DNA from: Shewanella olleyana
GTDB taxonomy: Bacteria; Pseudomonadota; Gammaproteobacteria; Enterobacterales; Shewanellaceae
Length of the DNA stretch: 64,000 nucleotides
Assembly (NCBI RefSeq): GCF_023283825.1
Contig: NZ_JAKILD010000002.1
Span: 124,001 to 188,000, forward strand
Direction of reading: 5' to 3'
Notes under the pieces: generated by a model
The model's database searches: none
The model's input: only the letters and a program-made list of their open reading frames with translations
Told to the model about the DNA's origin: nothing
Part shown: piece by piece, positions 37,368 through 47,209 of the stretch
Layout: every line of letters begins with the position of its first letter
Position numbering within the stretch: position 1 is the stretch's first letter
Program-made: the position numbers and the translations under genes

Positions 37368-38132
37368 ATGCAAAACAAATTTGATTTAACAGGTAAAGTT
37401 GCCCTGGTTACAGGTTGTAGCCGTGGTATTGGTAAAGCGATGGCTGAAGCGTTAGCAGAAGCTGGTGCCGATATTATTGGTGTGTCTGCAAGTTTAGCAG
37501 CAACTGGCTCTGATATTGAACAAGCGGTTACCGCATTAGGCCGTCAGTTTTCAGCTTATCAGTGTGACTTTTCAGACCGTAAAAGTGTTTATGCCTTTAT
37601 TGAGCAAGTGAATGCAAAACATGATGTTATTGATATTCTCGTGAACAATGCAGGGTCAATTTTACGTGAGCCAGCCGCAGAGCACCGTGATGAGTATTGG
37701 GATAAAATCATCGACATTAACTTAAACTCGCAGTTTATTATTAGTCGCGAGTTTGGTAAAAAAATGATTGAGCGTGGCTCAGGTAAAGTGATATTTACTG
37801 CGTCATTATTAACTTTTCAAGGTGGTATTACTGTACCGGGTTATGCGGCCAGTAAAGGCGCTATTGGCCAGTTGACTAAGGCGCTTGCGAATGAATGGGC
37901 TGGTAAAGGGGTGAATGTGAATGCCATTGCACCAGGCTATATTGCGACAGACAACACTGAAGCGCTGCGAAATGACCCAGCACGTGCGGCTTCTATTTTA
38001 GAGCGTATACCACAAGGCCGATGGGGCACGCCGGATGACTTTAAAGGGCCAACAGTATTTTTAGCGTCAGCCGCATCAGACTACATGAATGGTAGTGTGT
38101 TACTGGTTGATGGCGGATGGATGGGGAGATAG
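37368..38132 (+). CDS. KduD-like SDR, probable 2,5-diketo-3-deoxy-galactonate reductase
   Basis: This 254-residue short-chain dehydrogenase has [13 protein letters not shown] (NAD(P) loop), NNAGS, the catalytic Ser and YAASKGA (Tyr-x3-Lys), and the IAPGYIATD segment. It resembles KduD (2-dehydro-3-deoxy-gluconate 5-dehydrogenase). The expected step is reduction of the diketo acid to 2-keto-3-deoxy-D-gluconate, which the kinase at 58.7 kb can then phosphorylate. An ATG at 37362 is one base past AGGA, so the ATG at 37368 is preferred. It is followed 2 bp later by the aldehyde dehydrogenase. Confidence 0.78.
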   Translation: MQNKFDLTGKVALVTGCSRGIGKAMAEALAEAGADIIGVSASLAATGSDIEQAVTALGRQFSAYQCDFSDRKSVYAFIEQVNAKHDVIDILVNNAGSILREPAAEHRDEYWDKIIDINLNSQFIISREFGKKMIERGSGKVIFTASLLTFQGGITVPGYAASKGAIGQLTKALANEWAGKGVNVNAIAPGYIATDNTEALRNDPARAASILERIPQGRWGTPDDFKGPTVFLASAASDYMNGSVLLVDGGWMGR

Positions 38133-38134
38133 CC

Positions 38135-39586
38135 ATGCAAGTCAGAAACAAAGTAAATTTCCTCAATGGCGAATATGTACCGTCAAAAGCCGAGGGTGTC
38201 ATTAAAGTATTTTCACCCAGTACAGGCAAGTTAGTGGGTGAAATCCCTGAAGGTTGTGTCGCCGATGCACAAGATGCGTTAGAAGTAGCACAAAATGCTC
38301 AAAAATCGTGGGCAAAACTGACCCCAAGAGAACGTGCGACAATATTACGTAAATTTGCCGCGGGTATTCGCGACAATTTAGATGGTTTAGCCGAATTGTT
38401 AGTTAAAGAGCAAGGTAAATTGCTAGAAGTGGCAAAGATGGAAGTGAATGTCACGGCCACATTTGTAGAGTATGCCTGTGATAATGCGTTAACGCTGCAA
38501 GGTGATATTCTGCCATCTGATCATGAAAACGAAAAAATTTACATCCATAAAGTGCCAAAAGGTGTGGTTGTTGCTATTACCGCATGGAACTTTCCATTAG
38601 CATTGGCGGGTAGAAAAATTGGCCCTGCGTTGGTGACTGGCAACAGCATTGTTATTAAGCCGACTCAAGAAACGCCATTAGCCACACTTGAGCTTGGCCG
38701 AATCGCTAATGAAGCAGGTATTCCTGCAGGTGTGCTGAATATCGTCAATGGTACGGGCTCAGTGGTTGGGCAACATTTATGTGAAAATGAAATCACTCAG
38801 CTTATTACCATGACTGGCAGTACCCGTGCCGGACAAATTATTTATCAAGCAGCAGGGAAGCACCTCACACCCGTTATGCTAGAACTGGGTGGTAAAGCCC
38901 CCTTTATTGTCATGGAAGATGCTGATTTAGACAAAGCCGTTGATGATGCCGTAACCGCGCGTTTTGCTAACTGTGGTCAAGTGTGTACCTGTGCTGAGCG
39001 TTTGTATGTTCATCAAGATATTTACAGCGCCTTTATGGATAAATTTTTACTTAAAGTTAAGGCTCTTAAAGTGGGTGATCCTATGGACCCTACCACTGAC
39101 ATGGGGCCTAAAGTTAATGCCAATGAAATCAAAAACATTGATGACTTAGTGCAAAAAAGCATTGCACAAGGCGCCACATTAGAAACCGGTGGTAAGGTCG
39201 CTACTGTAAGTGGTTTTGAAGGCGGGCATTGGTACGAACCAACAGTACTAACCGATGTCACCCAAGATAATATTCTGGTTCATGAAGAAACGTTTGGCCC
39301 AGTATTACCTATTATAAAAATTAACTGTATTGATGACGCTATTGCTTACACTAACGACAGTGAATACGGCTTATCGGCTTATTTATATACCAAAAACCTT
39401 GCTTATATTCATCAAGCTATTGCTGAAATGGAAGTGGGCGAGGTGTACGTAAACCGTGGTCTGGGTGAACAGCATCAAGGTTTCCATAACGGTTGGAAAA
39501 TGAGTGGTATGGGTGGCGAAGACGGTAAGTATGGCTTAGAACAATACGTAGAAAAGAAAACCGTTTACATGAACGAAGCCGAATAA
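38135..39586 (+). CDS. Aldehyde dehydrogenase, probable 3,6-anhydro-L-galactose dehydrogenase
   Basis: The 483-residue NAD(P)-dependent aldehyde dehydrogenase contains MTGSTRAGQ (cofactor loop), LELGGKAP (catalytic Glu) and [10 protein letters not shown] (catalytic Cys). In agar bacteria an enzyme of this class oxidises anhydrogalactose to anhydrogalactonate, the first step of the route, and the operon context fits exactly. Sequence resembles lactaldehyde and glycolaldehyde dehydrogenases, so the substrate is an inference. GGGGAGAT precedes the ATG at 38135; the frame extends six codons into the SDR. Confidence 0.82.
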   Translation: MQVRNKVNFLNGEYVPSKAEGVIKVFSPSTGKLVGEIPEGCVADAQDALEVAQNAQKSWAKLTPRERATILRKFAAGIRDNLDGLAELLVKEQGKLLEVAKMEVNVTATFVEYACDNALTLQGDILPSDHENEKIYIHKVPKGVVVAITAWNFPLALAGRKIGPALVTGNSIVIKPTQETPLATLELGRIANEAGIPAGVLNIVNGTGSVVGQHLCENEITQLITMTGSTRAGQIIYQAAGKHLTPVMLELGGKAPFIVMEDADLDKAVDDAVTARFANCGQVCTCAERLYVHQDIYSAFMDKFLLKVKALKVGDPMDPTTDMGPKVNANEIKNIDDLVQKSIAQGATLETGGKVATVSGFEGGHWYEPTVLTDVTQDNILVHEETFGPVLPIIKINCIDDAIAYTNDSEYGLSAYLYTKNLAYIHQAIAEMEVGEVYVNRGLGEQHQGFHNGWKMSGMGGEDGKYGLEQYVEKKTVYMNEAE

Positions 39587-39602
39587 AACAACATTTGGTA
39601 CT

Positions 39603-39637
39603 AAGCCTTGAGGGGTCTCCTCAAGGCTTCAATTTTT
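39603..39637 (+). terminator. Terminator after the anhydrogalactose operon
   Basis: AAGCCTTGAGG/CCTCAAGGCTT, an 11-bp stem with a five-base loop and a T run. It separates the operon from the GH50 gene, which starts 171 bp later and has no palindrome of its own. Confidence 0.88.
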
Positions 39638-39807
39638 AAGTTAATTCATTCTGTTTATTCCATCATTAGACATTTTTCACTGGCAAGACAGTGCAATGGG
39701 TTATGGCAACTGAGATTTAATATTTGGCAGGTATTCAGTGAATTCTTAAGGCATTAATTAACCATTATCAGCGTAGTTGTTTAGCTGACCATATTGCAGG
39801 AGGCGAT

Positions 39808-42225
39808 ATGTCTACACTTTTGTTAAATAAGGTTTCAATTCAGGTTTCTAATAACATTTCTACTATAGCGCGTGCATTGAGTGGCTCGCTTTTATTAGGG
39901 AGCTTATTGACGTTAATGGGCTGCAACCCCAATACTCCATCGGCAACCACAACAACGAATGTGATTGAGGCTAAAAAACAGATTATTCTTCCGGCTGATA
40001 ATGTCAATTTAGAACGTATGCTGTTCGACTTTGAAAATATTGATCAGTTACACAATATTGTTGCCAAAAATGCCCAGTTTTCCGCAGTTAAAAGCGGTGG
40101 TAATAGTGCCCTAGAGGTTAACTTTCAATCTGAAATTAATTATAAAGCCAATATTACTTTGCAGGCCGCATCACCATGGGATGTTAGTGCTTATAAAGAT
40201 GTTGCTATTGCAGTAGACATTACCAACCATGCTGATGCGTCCACGCCACTTTATGTTAAGGCGTTTGACCAAAAAGACCATCAATCACGCAGTACGGTTA
40301 TTCCAGCTTCTTCCTCCCAAACCTATTACATCGTGTTAAGCGGTGACGAACTAGCACAAAATACTGGTATTCGTTCAAACCCTAAATATTGGCTCACAGA
40401 CTACCAACAAATTGAATGGCGCGGCGGTAAAAAAGACTTAGATTTACACCACATAACCGCCGTTGAGTTTCAGGTTGGCGGCTCGTTAGTTGATAAGCAT
40501 CTCTCATTTGATAATGTGCGTTTAATTACACCTAAAGCGGTAGTAAGTGATTATTTAGTGGGTTTGGTGGATAAGTTTGGCCAAAACGCGAAATACAATT
40601 TCAACGGTAAAGTGAACTCAGTTGAACAATTACAGCAACGAAGTGCACAAGAGATTGCCGAATTGAAAAATGCGCCACGACTCGCTGACAGAAGTCAGTT
40701 TAACGGATGGATTAATGGTCCCCAATTAGCTGCTACAGGCTATTATAGAGTTGATAAGTATCAAGATAAATGGACATTAGTTGACCCTGAAGGCTATTTG
40801 TTCTTTTCAAATGGTATTGCCAATATTCGCATGGCTAATACCTCAACCATCACAGGGTATGATTTTGATCCTGCATTAATAAATATAAAGTTAGCCACTG
40901 ATTTAACACCAGAAGATTCATTAGGGTTAAATCAAGTTGATCATCAAGCCTTACCCAGTCGCAAACTCGTGTCAGCACTGCGTAGTGATATGTTTAGCTG
41001 GTTACCCAGTTACGATGACCCATTAGGGCAGAACTTCGGGTATCGTCGTAGCGTTCATACTGGGCCGGTACCTTCTGGAGAAACGTTTAGTTTTTATCGA
41101 GCAAATTTACAACGTAAATTTGCCGAAAATGACCCTAAAAAATTAGTGGAAAAATGGAAAGACAATACCATTAATCGAATGCAAAGTTGGGGGTTTACCT
41201 CTTTTGGTAACTGGGTTGATCCAGGATATTATCAAATGAATCGTTTTCCTTATTTCGCTAATGGTTGGATTATTGGTGACTTCAAAACGGTCAGCAGTGG
41301 CAATGATTATTGGAGTCCGTTACCCGATCCTTTTGACCCCGTTTTTACTGAACGAACTAAAGCAACCGTTGCCCAAATTGCCGCAGAAGTGAATAACAAT
41401 CCATGGTGTGTGGGGGTGTTTATTGATAACGAAAAAAGCTGGGGAACCATGAACTCGCTTGAAGGACAATATGGAATCGTGCTCAACACCTTAACCCGCT
41501 CCGCGGAAGAAAGCCCTGCTAAAGCGGCATTTGTTGTGGCTTTGCGAAATAAGTATTCCACCATAGAGTCACTTAACAGTGCATGGCAACAACACTTCTC
41601 TTGGGATGAAATAGTACAAGGTGTTGAATTGGCAGAAGTGAATAAAGCCATTGAAGTCGATTTATCAATGTTGTTGTCGTTATATGCAGAAGCTTACTTT
41701 AAAACGGTGAGTGCGGCCTTGACGGAATATATGCCAAACCATTTATATATGGGCGCCAGGTTTGCCAGCTGGGGCATGAGCCCCGAAGTACGCGCTGCAG
41801 CAGCAAAATATGCAGATGTAATGAGCTATAACTATTACAATGAAGGTTTAGATAAAGGCTTTTGGCGCTTTTTAGATGAGATTGACCGTCCAAGTATTAT
41901 TGGTGAATTTCACAATGGCGCTGTTGACTCAGGTTTATTACACCCAGGACTTGTCCCTGCTGAGTCGCAAAAAGATAGAGGGGTGATGTATCAGGACTAC
42001 TTGAAAAGCGTTATCCATAACAAATACTTTGTTGGGGCTCACTGGTTTCAATATATTGATTCGCCGTTAACGGGGCGGGCTTATGATGGTGAAAACTATA
42101 ATGTGGGTTTTGTATCGGTAACGGATCAACCTTATACAGAACTTGTAAATGCCGCGAAAGCCATTAATCGTGATATATACAATCAACGTTTTAACTCTGC
42201 TCTAGGTGCACAAGAGACACCATAA
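39808..42225 (+). CDS. GH50 beta-agarase, lipoprotein (first copy)
   Basis: GH50 enzymes are mostly exo-acting beta-agarases that release neoagarobiose from agarose or neoagaro-oligosaccharides. The 805-residue protein has a lipobox LMGC near residue 35, so it should be membrane-anchored. An N-terminal CBM-like beta-sandwich occupies about residues 60-240 and the TIM-barrel domain follows. The acid/base Glu is likely in GVFIDNEKSW (about residue 543) and the nucleophile Glu in IIGEFHNG (about residue 699). AGGAGG precedes the ATG. It is one of two GH50 paralogues in the window; the other is at 54.2-56.6 kb. Confidence 0.9.
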   Translation: MSTLLLNKVSIQVSNNISTIARALSGSLLLGSLLTLMGCNPNTPSATTTTNVIEAKKQIILPADNVNLERMLFDFENIDQLHNIVAKNAQFSAVKSGGNSALEVNFQSEINYKANITLQAASPWDVSAYKDVAIAVDITNHADASTPLYVKAFDQKDHQSRSTVIPASSSQTYYIVLSGDELAQNTGIRSNPKYWLTDYQQIEWRGGKKDLDLHHITAVEFQVGGSLVDKHLSFDNVRLITPKAVVSDYLVGLVDKFGQNAKYNFNGKVNSVEQLQQRSAQEIAELKNAPRLADRSQFNGWINGPQLAATGYYRVDKYQDKWTLVDPEGYLFFSNGIANIRMANTSTITGYDFDPALINIKLATDLTPEDSLGLNQVDHQALPSRKLVSALRSDMFSWLPSYDDPLGQNFGYRRSVHTGPVPSGETFSFYRANLQRKFAENDPKKLVEKWKDNTINRMQSWGFTSFGNWVDPGYYQMNRFPYFANGWIIGDFKTVSSGNDYWSPLPDPFDPVFTERTKATVAQIAAEVNNNPWCVGVFIDNEKSWGTMNSLEGQYGIVLNTLTRSAEESPAKAAFVVALRNKYSTIESLNSAWQQHFSWDEIVQGVELAEVNKAIEVDLSMLLSLYAEAYFKTVSAALTEYMPNHLYMGARFASWGMSPEVRAAAAKYADVMSYNYYNEGLDKGFWRFLDEIDRPSIIGEFHNGAVDSGLLHPGLVPAESQKDRGVMYQDYLKSVIHNKYFVGAHWFQYIDSPLTGRAYDGENYNVGFVSVTDQPYTELVNAAKAINRDIYNQRFNSALGAQETP

Positions 42226-42277
42226 CATTTTCTTTTTATCTACTACGATCTTCATCTCAGCACAATCCATCCATCAT

Positions 42278-42311
42278 CTCCCCGAACTTATGTTTGGGGA
42301 GTTTCCTTTTA
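42278..42311 (+). terminator. Terminator after the first GH50 gene
   Basis: CTCCCCGAAC/GTTTGGGGAG with a four-base loop, followed by a T-rich stretch, 52 bp past the stop. Confidence 0.87.
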
Positions 42312-42481
42312 TATTTGTTGTACAAAAGCGTATTAACAAATGCACATCCTTTAGAAGACGCGTTAAATAAACATGCTAAAAGTACAATTTACTTTGTGTA
42401 TTGAAGCTAATTGAATAAATTTAATTATTGTTCCTCATTATTTAAAGGCCTTGTAAATCAAGATAAATAACCAATCATGAA

Positions 42482-42576
42482 TTGTTAACAATTAACTTAA
42501 ACCAAAAAAACGTTGACATATTGGTTAAAAAATAGCAGATTGTTAACAATTCGTTCACGTTTTTTATTGTTAACTA
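42482..42576 (+). promoter_or_regulatory. Promoter of the first TonB receptor with three palindrome copies
   Basis: Two perfect TTGTTAACAA copies lie at 42482-42491 and 42540-42549, 58 bp apart, and a one-mismatch copy (TTGTTAACTA) is at 42567-42576. A TTGACA -35 candidate at 42512-42517 with CAGATT 17 bp on would place the second copy over the start of transcription. Three sites in 95 bp is the densest cluster in the window. Confidence 0.7.
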
Positions 42577-42643
42577 CATTGTATTTAAGGATAGGTGTAC
42601 GGATTTGGGGGGACAAAATCACATTACAAGAAGGTTTTTCAAG

Positions 42644-45418
42644 ATGAAACAAAAAACGTTCAAATATAGTACTGTTTATTGTGCGATGATGGTCGCAGCA
42701 AGTGTTGGGGCACAAGCTGAAGAACTAGTTTCAGATTCACAAGCGCAAGAAACTGAAGTCATTCAGGTTAAAGGTATTAGAAGTTCTTTAACCAAGTCAG
42801 CTTACACAAAGCGCTATTCTGATGGTGTCGTTGATGCCATTAGTGCTGAAGATATTGGTAAGTTACCCGATACGAACTTAGCTGAATCACTTCAACGCAT
42901 AGCGGGTGTCTCAATTGACCGTGCAAATAATGAAGGTAACAAAGTCACTGTCCGGGGTTTTGGACCTGAATTTAACTTGGTAACGTTAAACGGTCGCCAA
43001 ATGCCAAACTCATCAGCGCTGCAGTCAGAAGGGGTTTCACGTAGTTTCAACTTCCGAGAAATAGCTGCTGAAAGTGTATCTGGCGTCAATGTTTATAAAA
43101 CCGGTAAAGCTCACATTACTTCAGGTGGTATTGGCGCGACCATTGATATCCAAACAGCAAAACCTTTTGATTACGATGGATTTAAAGCATTTGTTACTGC
43201 AAAAGGGATATACGATACCAGTGTTGATAAAGGTGATTCGGTCACGCCAGAAGTGTCAGGCATGATCAGCCAAACATTTGCCGATGACAAAGTTGGCTTT
43301 TTATTATCTGCCTCTCATGCAGAACGGGATAGTCATACCGATATTGTCGGTACAGATGGCTGGGTTAGAAACCGCAGTCGTGACAATGTTGATTTAAGCG
43401 CAATCGATACAGATAGAAATCCTGAACAGGCCATATGGACTCCATGGACTGCCAAAACAGAACATGTTGATACAGAGCGTACCCGTCAAAATGCACAGGC
43501 TGTGTTACAACTTCAACCCATTGAATCAGTTGTCGCGACATTGGATTACACCATATCGCGTTTCGAGCAAACCAGTTATACCAACCGTTCAGCATTCTGG
43601 TTTGATAATCCAAGTGGATCGGCAAATGCTAACGGTACATTGTGGAACCCACGCGATCAAGACGATGAGCTAAACTTTTGGGCTTGGGAGTACTACGAAC
43701 AAAAAGAGAATGATTCGTTAGGACTCAATATTGAATGGCGAGCAACAGATACACTAAGTTTTGAAGTGGATATTCATGATTCTACGTCAGAGTCGAACCC
43801 TGACGGTCAAACAGCTGAAACACTAGCTAACTTGAAAAATCCATCTGGGTCGGTTGGGTTGATTGGTGCAGATTTTATCGGTGATATACCATCAATTATT
43901 GTTGATGATTCAAACTTACCTGGCGGCGCGTATAACAAAGACAATATTGTTTCTGACTTATACCAAAAGCGCGGCTATTCGATGGAAAACAATGTTAAGC
44001 AATACCGTATTTCGGGTACTTGGGAAAACGCAGCATCAGATAGCGCTCTCACTAAAATCAATTTCGGTGTGATGAATACTGACTACACCATTGATACGCG
44101 ATTAAGTGAAGTTTTCTCTTTTGTTGATATACCACTTGATGACTTAGATTTAGGTTTTGTTCCGTTAGGTGACACTGCAGATCAGTTCCCTGGTGCTGAC
44201 CAATTATTCCCTTATATTTCTCAGTATGACGTCAATCAGTTTATTGATATTGTTAAAAGCGAAGGTAAATTTGCTGAACCTAATATTAAAACTAACGGCG
44301 TAAATGAAGAAACATTAGCTGCATATTTATCATTTGATTTTGATACTGAATTTAATGATATGCCAGTCAAAATGAATGTCGGTGTACGTTACGAGGATAC
44401 AGACGTAACAGCATACTCTGTCCAAAACGGCATCATTGCGATGAATTTCCGTCATCCTCAAGAGTTACGTCCTGTGTATAACGATACGCCAACGTCTGAC
44501 GAACTTACAGGTAGTTATACGCGCATTTTACCTAACTTTGATTTTAATATGTCGGTAACCGATGACGTTATTACACGTTTTTCATATAGTCGCACATTAG
44601 CACGTGCAGGGATCAGTGCAATGTTCCCTGCAACCAATGTAGATGCTCGTCCGGGGGGGCCATTTAACGCCTCACAGGGTAACCCAAATCTATTACCAGT
44701 GACTTCAGATAACTTTGATTTATCTCTAGAATGGTATTTTGATGACGGCAGCTTTGCATCGATTGGATATTTTAAAAAGTATGTAGAAAACTTCATTGGA
44801 GCAGGTACCGAGAATCGCTCTATTAATGATGTTAATGGTGATCCACTTCGTGATCCAAGTGTAAATCCACGTGCGGGTTGTCCGGACGCATCAGATGTAC
44901 CTAATCCAGCGTGTCTAAGCCAGTCAACAGATCCAGTAATAACATGGGAAGTGGCTACACCGGACAACTTACAAAATCGTGAAGTTGATGGTTGGGAGTT
45001 AAATGCTCAATACATGTTTGGTGAGAGTGGTTTCGGTACCGTTGCTAACTACACTATTGTGAACAGTGATGAGTCTTTTGATCCTTACAATTTTGATCAA
45101 ACTATTGCTTTAACGGGCTTAAGTGATTCAGGAAACTTGGTCGCGTTTTATGAAAACTTCGGTTTTCAAGCACGTCTTGCATATAACTGGCGTGATGAGT
45201 TCTTGCTTGCGCTTGGCAATGAACCGACGTTTACGGAAGCTTATGGCCAGCTGGATATGAGCTTAAGTTACGATATTAATGAGATGCTTACAGTATCTCT
45301 TGATGGTCTTAACTTAACTGATGAAACTGTTCGCCGTTATGGGCGTTTTGAAGAGCAATTGCTCGCAGCTGAGCAGTATGGTCCACGATTCACAGTTGGT
45401 ATTAGTGCTAAGTTTTAA
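42644..45418 (+). CDS. TonB-dependent receptor for agar oligosaccharides
   Basis: This outer-membrane active transporter has 924 residues from the ATG at 42644 (MKQKTFKYS). A signal peptide ends near GAQAEE, and a TonB-box-like segment (TEVIQVKGI) follows. The plug domain (DAISAEDIGKLPDTN, RIAGVSIDR, VTVRGFG) and a long 22-strand barrel come next, ending in phenylalanine (VGISAKF). It belongs to the large proteobacterial TonB receptor class used for glycans in Caulobacter, Xanthomonas and marine relatives. It is the first gene of a TonB receptor-halogenase-SapC group. Import of neoagaro-oligosaccharides is inferred from context. Confidence 0.9.
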   Translation: MKQKTFKYSTVYCAMMVAASVGAQAEELVSDSQAQETEVIQVKGIRSSLTKSAYTKRYSDGVVDAISAEDIGKLPDTNLAESLQRIAGVSIDRANNEGNKVTVRGFGPEFNLVTLNGRQMPNSSALQSEGVSRSFNFREIAAESVSGVNVYKTGKAHITSGGIGATIDIQTAKPFDYDGFKAFVTAKGIYDTSVDKGDSVTPEVSGMISQTFADDKVGFLLSASHAERDSHTDIVGTDGWVRNRSRDNVDLSAIDTDRNPEQAIWTPWTAKTEHVDTERTRQNAQAVLQLQPIESVVATLDYTISRFEQTSYTNRSAFWFDNPSGSANANGTLWNPRDQDDELNFWAWEYYEQKENDSLGLNIEWRATDTLSFEVDIHDSTSESNPDGQTAETLANLKNPSGSVGLIGADFIGDIPSIIVDDSNLPGGAYNKDNIVSDLYQKRGYSMENNVKQYRISGTWENAASDSALTKINFGVMNTDYTIDTRLSEVFSFVDIPLDDLDLGFVPLGDTADQFPGADQLFPYISQYDVNQFIDIVKSEGKFAEPNIKTNGVNEETLAAYLSFDFDTEFNDMPVKMNVGVRYEDTDVTAYSVQNGIIAMNFRHPQELRPVYNDTPTSDELTGSYTRILPNFDFNMSVTDDVITRFSYSRTLARAGISAMFPATNVDARPGGPFNASQGNPNLLPVTSDNFDLSLEWYFDDGSFASIGYFKKYVENFIGAGTENRSINDVNGDPLRDPSVNPRAGCPDASDVPNPACLSQSTDPVITWEVATPDNLQNREVDGWELNAQYMFGESGFGTVANYTIVNSDESFDPYNFDQTIALTGLSDSGNLVAFYENFGFQARLAYNWRDEFLLALGNEPTFTEAYGQLDMSLSYDINEMLTVSLDGLNLTDETVRRYGRFEEQLLAAEQYGPRFTVGISAKF

Positions 45419-45478
45419 TGCTGATTTGAACGCATTACTTTTAGATGTGATTCAATTATTTCATCATTAGAATAAGCA

Positions 45479-45507
45479 AGCTGCTGCATTTTATGTAGCA
45501 GCTTTTC
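45479..45507 (+). terminator. Terminator-like hairpin between receptor and halogenase-like gene
   Basis: AGCTGCTGCA/TGTAGCAGCT with a short loop and TTTT. The downstream genes may be expressed by read-through, as no other promoter with a palindrome is present. Confidence 0.7.
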
Positions 45508-45569
45508 CATTTCTATTGACCCACTAAGTTTTTCAAACAAAAAAATTCATAACAAGAATTGGAGTTAAT

Positions 45570-47198
45570 ATGACCAGTGATATAGAAAAAAATCCAATCA
45601 CAGACTTAAAATATGAAAAAAACATTAGCAAAATTGTTATTCTTGGTGGTGGAACTGCAGGCTGGATAACCGCTGGTACCTTAGCCGCAAAATTGAACAA
45701 ACAACATGATAAAAATTACAGCGTAACGCTAATTGAGTCAGCTAATGTCCCACCGATCGGAGTAGGAGAAGGTACATGGCCAACCATGCGCCGAACCCTT
45801 AAAAATATGGGGATTAGAGAAACAGATTTTATCAAACAATGTTACGTAAGCTTCAAACAAGGTGCCAAGTTCTCAAAATGGGTAACTGGAACAAATGATG
45901 ACTATTACTACCATCCTTTAATGTTACCTGAAGGGGAAGTAGCAGATACAACCGCCCATTGGATTTCGCTTTCATTTCCCTATCAACCTAGTCAACAAGT
46001 GAAAAATAATGCCACACCTTCATTTTCAATGTGTGTTAGCCCACAAGAAGCTATTTGTGAGGCAGGGCTAGCGCCTAAATTTATCACAACAGCTGAATAT
46101 GATGCTGTCGCTAATTACGCTTATCACTTAGATGCAGGCGCTTTTTCAACATTTTTACAAAAGCATTGTACAGAGCAGCTAAGGGTCAATCATGTTTTGG
46201 ATGACGTCATAGGGATACATAATGACAATTACGGTGATATTCACAGTCTAACAACCACTAATAATGGTGATGTGTGCGGTGATTTGTTTATTGATTGCAG
46301 CGGATTTAAATCTTTACTGATAGGCGAGCATTATCAAGTGCCATTTAAATGCTGCAAAGATGTGCTATTTGTGGATAATGCTATTGCTGTTCAAGTCCCT
46401 TATGAAAACGTACAAAGCCCAATAGCATCTCACACTATTTCAACCGCGCAGTCTGCAGGTTGGATATGGGATATTGGCTTAACTCACCGACGCGGTGTGG
46501 GGCATGTTTATTCAAGTCAATATATTACTGAGCAACAAGCCATAAAAGAGTTAAAGACTTACTTAACTGATAGCGTTGAAAATGTAGATGAACTTCAATT
46601 TAGAAAGATTCCAATAAACCCTGGACATAGAGAAAAGTTTTGGCACAAAAACTGTGTCGCTATTGGTTTGTCTGCTGGATTCTTAGAGCCCTTAGAAGCG
46701 TCAGCACTATTACTAGTGGAAATATCCGCAAATATGATCGCACAGCAATTACCGGCAAATCGTGGCTCAATGGATATTGTCGCTCGTCGTTTCAATGAAA
46801 CCTTCCTTTATCGATGGAATAGGATTATTGATTTTTTAAAGTTGCATTACATGTTAAATCAACGAAATGATAGTCAATTTTGGATTGATAATCGTAACCC
46901 AGACTCGATTCCCGACAGTCTTAAGCGCTTATTAGAGTTATGGCGTTATCAAGCGCCCAGTGATGATGATTTTGTTCATGCAACAGAAGTATTCCCAGCA
47001 GCGAGCTATCAATATATTTTGTATGGTATGGGGTTTAAAACTGAGCCTTCACATTTAGGTTATTCAGCAGCTTCATTGCAAAGAGGTAAACAAATATCGA
47101 ATGGTGTATATGAGCAACAGAAACACTTAACTCGCTCATTACCCTCCCAACGTGAATTAATTAATTTAATTAATCAGTACGGTTTACAAAAAATATAA
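45570..47198 (+). CDS. Flavin-dependent tryptophan-halogenase-family protein
   Basis: The 542-residue protein has the FAD motif LGGGTAGWITAG at about residues 25-36, GVGEGTWPTMR, and FKQGAKFSKW with a lysine at the place of the catalytic lysine in tryptophan halogenases. The diagnostic WxWxIP motif is altered to GWIWDIGL at about residue 296, with glycine in place of proline. Proteins of this family sit beside TonB receptors and SapC genes in many marine glycan loci, where no halogenation has been assigned. The real reaction and substrate are unknown. It starts 152 bp after the receptor and is followed 11 bp later by sapC. Confidence 0.85.
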   Translation: MTSDIEKNPITDLKYEKNISKIVILGGGTAGWITAGTLAAKLNKQHDKNYSVTLIESANVPPIGVGEGTWPTMRRTLKNMGIRETDFIKQCYVSFKQGAKFSKWVTGTNDDYYYHPLMLPEGEVADTTAHWISLSFPYQPSQQVKNNATPSFSMCVSPQEAICEAGLAPKFITTAEYDAVANYAYHLDAGAFSTFLQKHCTEQLRVNHVLDDVIGIHNDNYGDIHSLTTTNNGDVCGDLFIDCSGFKSLLIGEHYQVPFKCCKDVLFVDNAIAVQVPYENVQSPIASHTISTAQSAGWIWDIGLTHRRGVGHVYSSQYITEQQAIKELKTYLTDSVENVDELQFRKIPINPGHREKFWHKNCVAIGLSAGFLEPLEASALLLVEISANMIAQQLPANRGSMDIVARRFNETFLYRWNRIIDFLKLHYMLNQRNDSQFWIDNRNPDSIPDSLKRLLELWRYQAPSDDDFVHATEVFPAASYQYILYGMGFKTEPSHLGYSAASLQRGKQISNGVYEQQKHLTRSLPSQRELINLINQYGLQKI

Positions 47199-47209
47199 AA
47201 GGAACTTGC

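Noticed and set aside
41307..41651. 114-codon frame opposite the first GH50 gene
   Set aside because: It is antisense to the catalytic region of a clear GH50 enzyme.
44515..44967. 150-codon open frame opposite the first TonB receptor
   Set aside because: It lies wholly within the receptor gene on the opposite strand and its translation shows no family or signal features.
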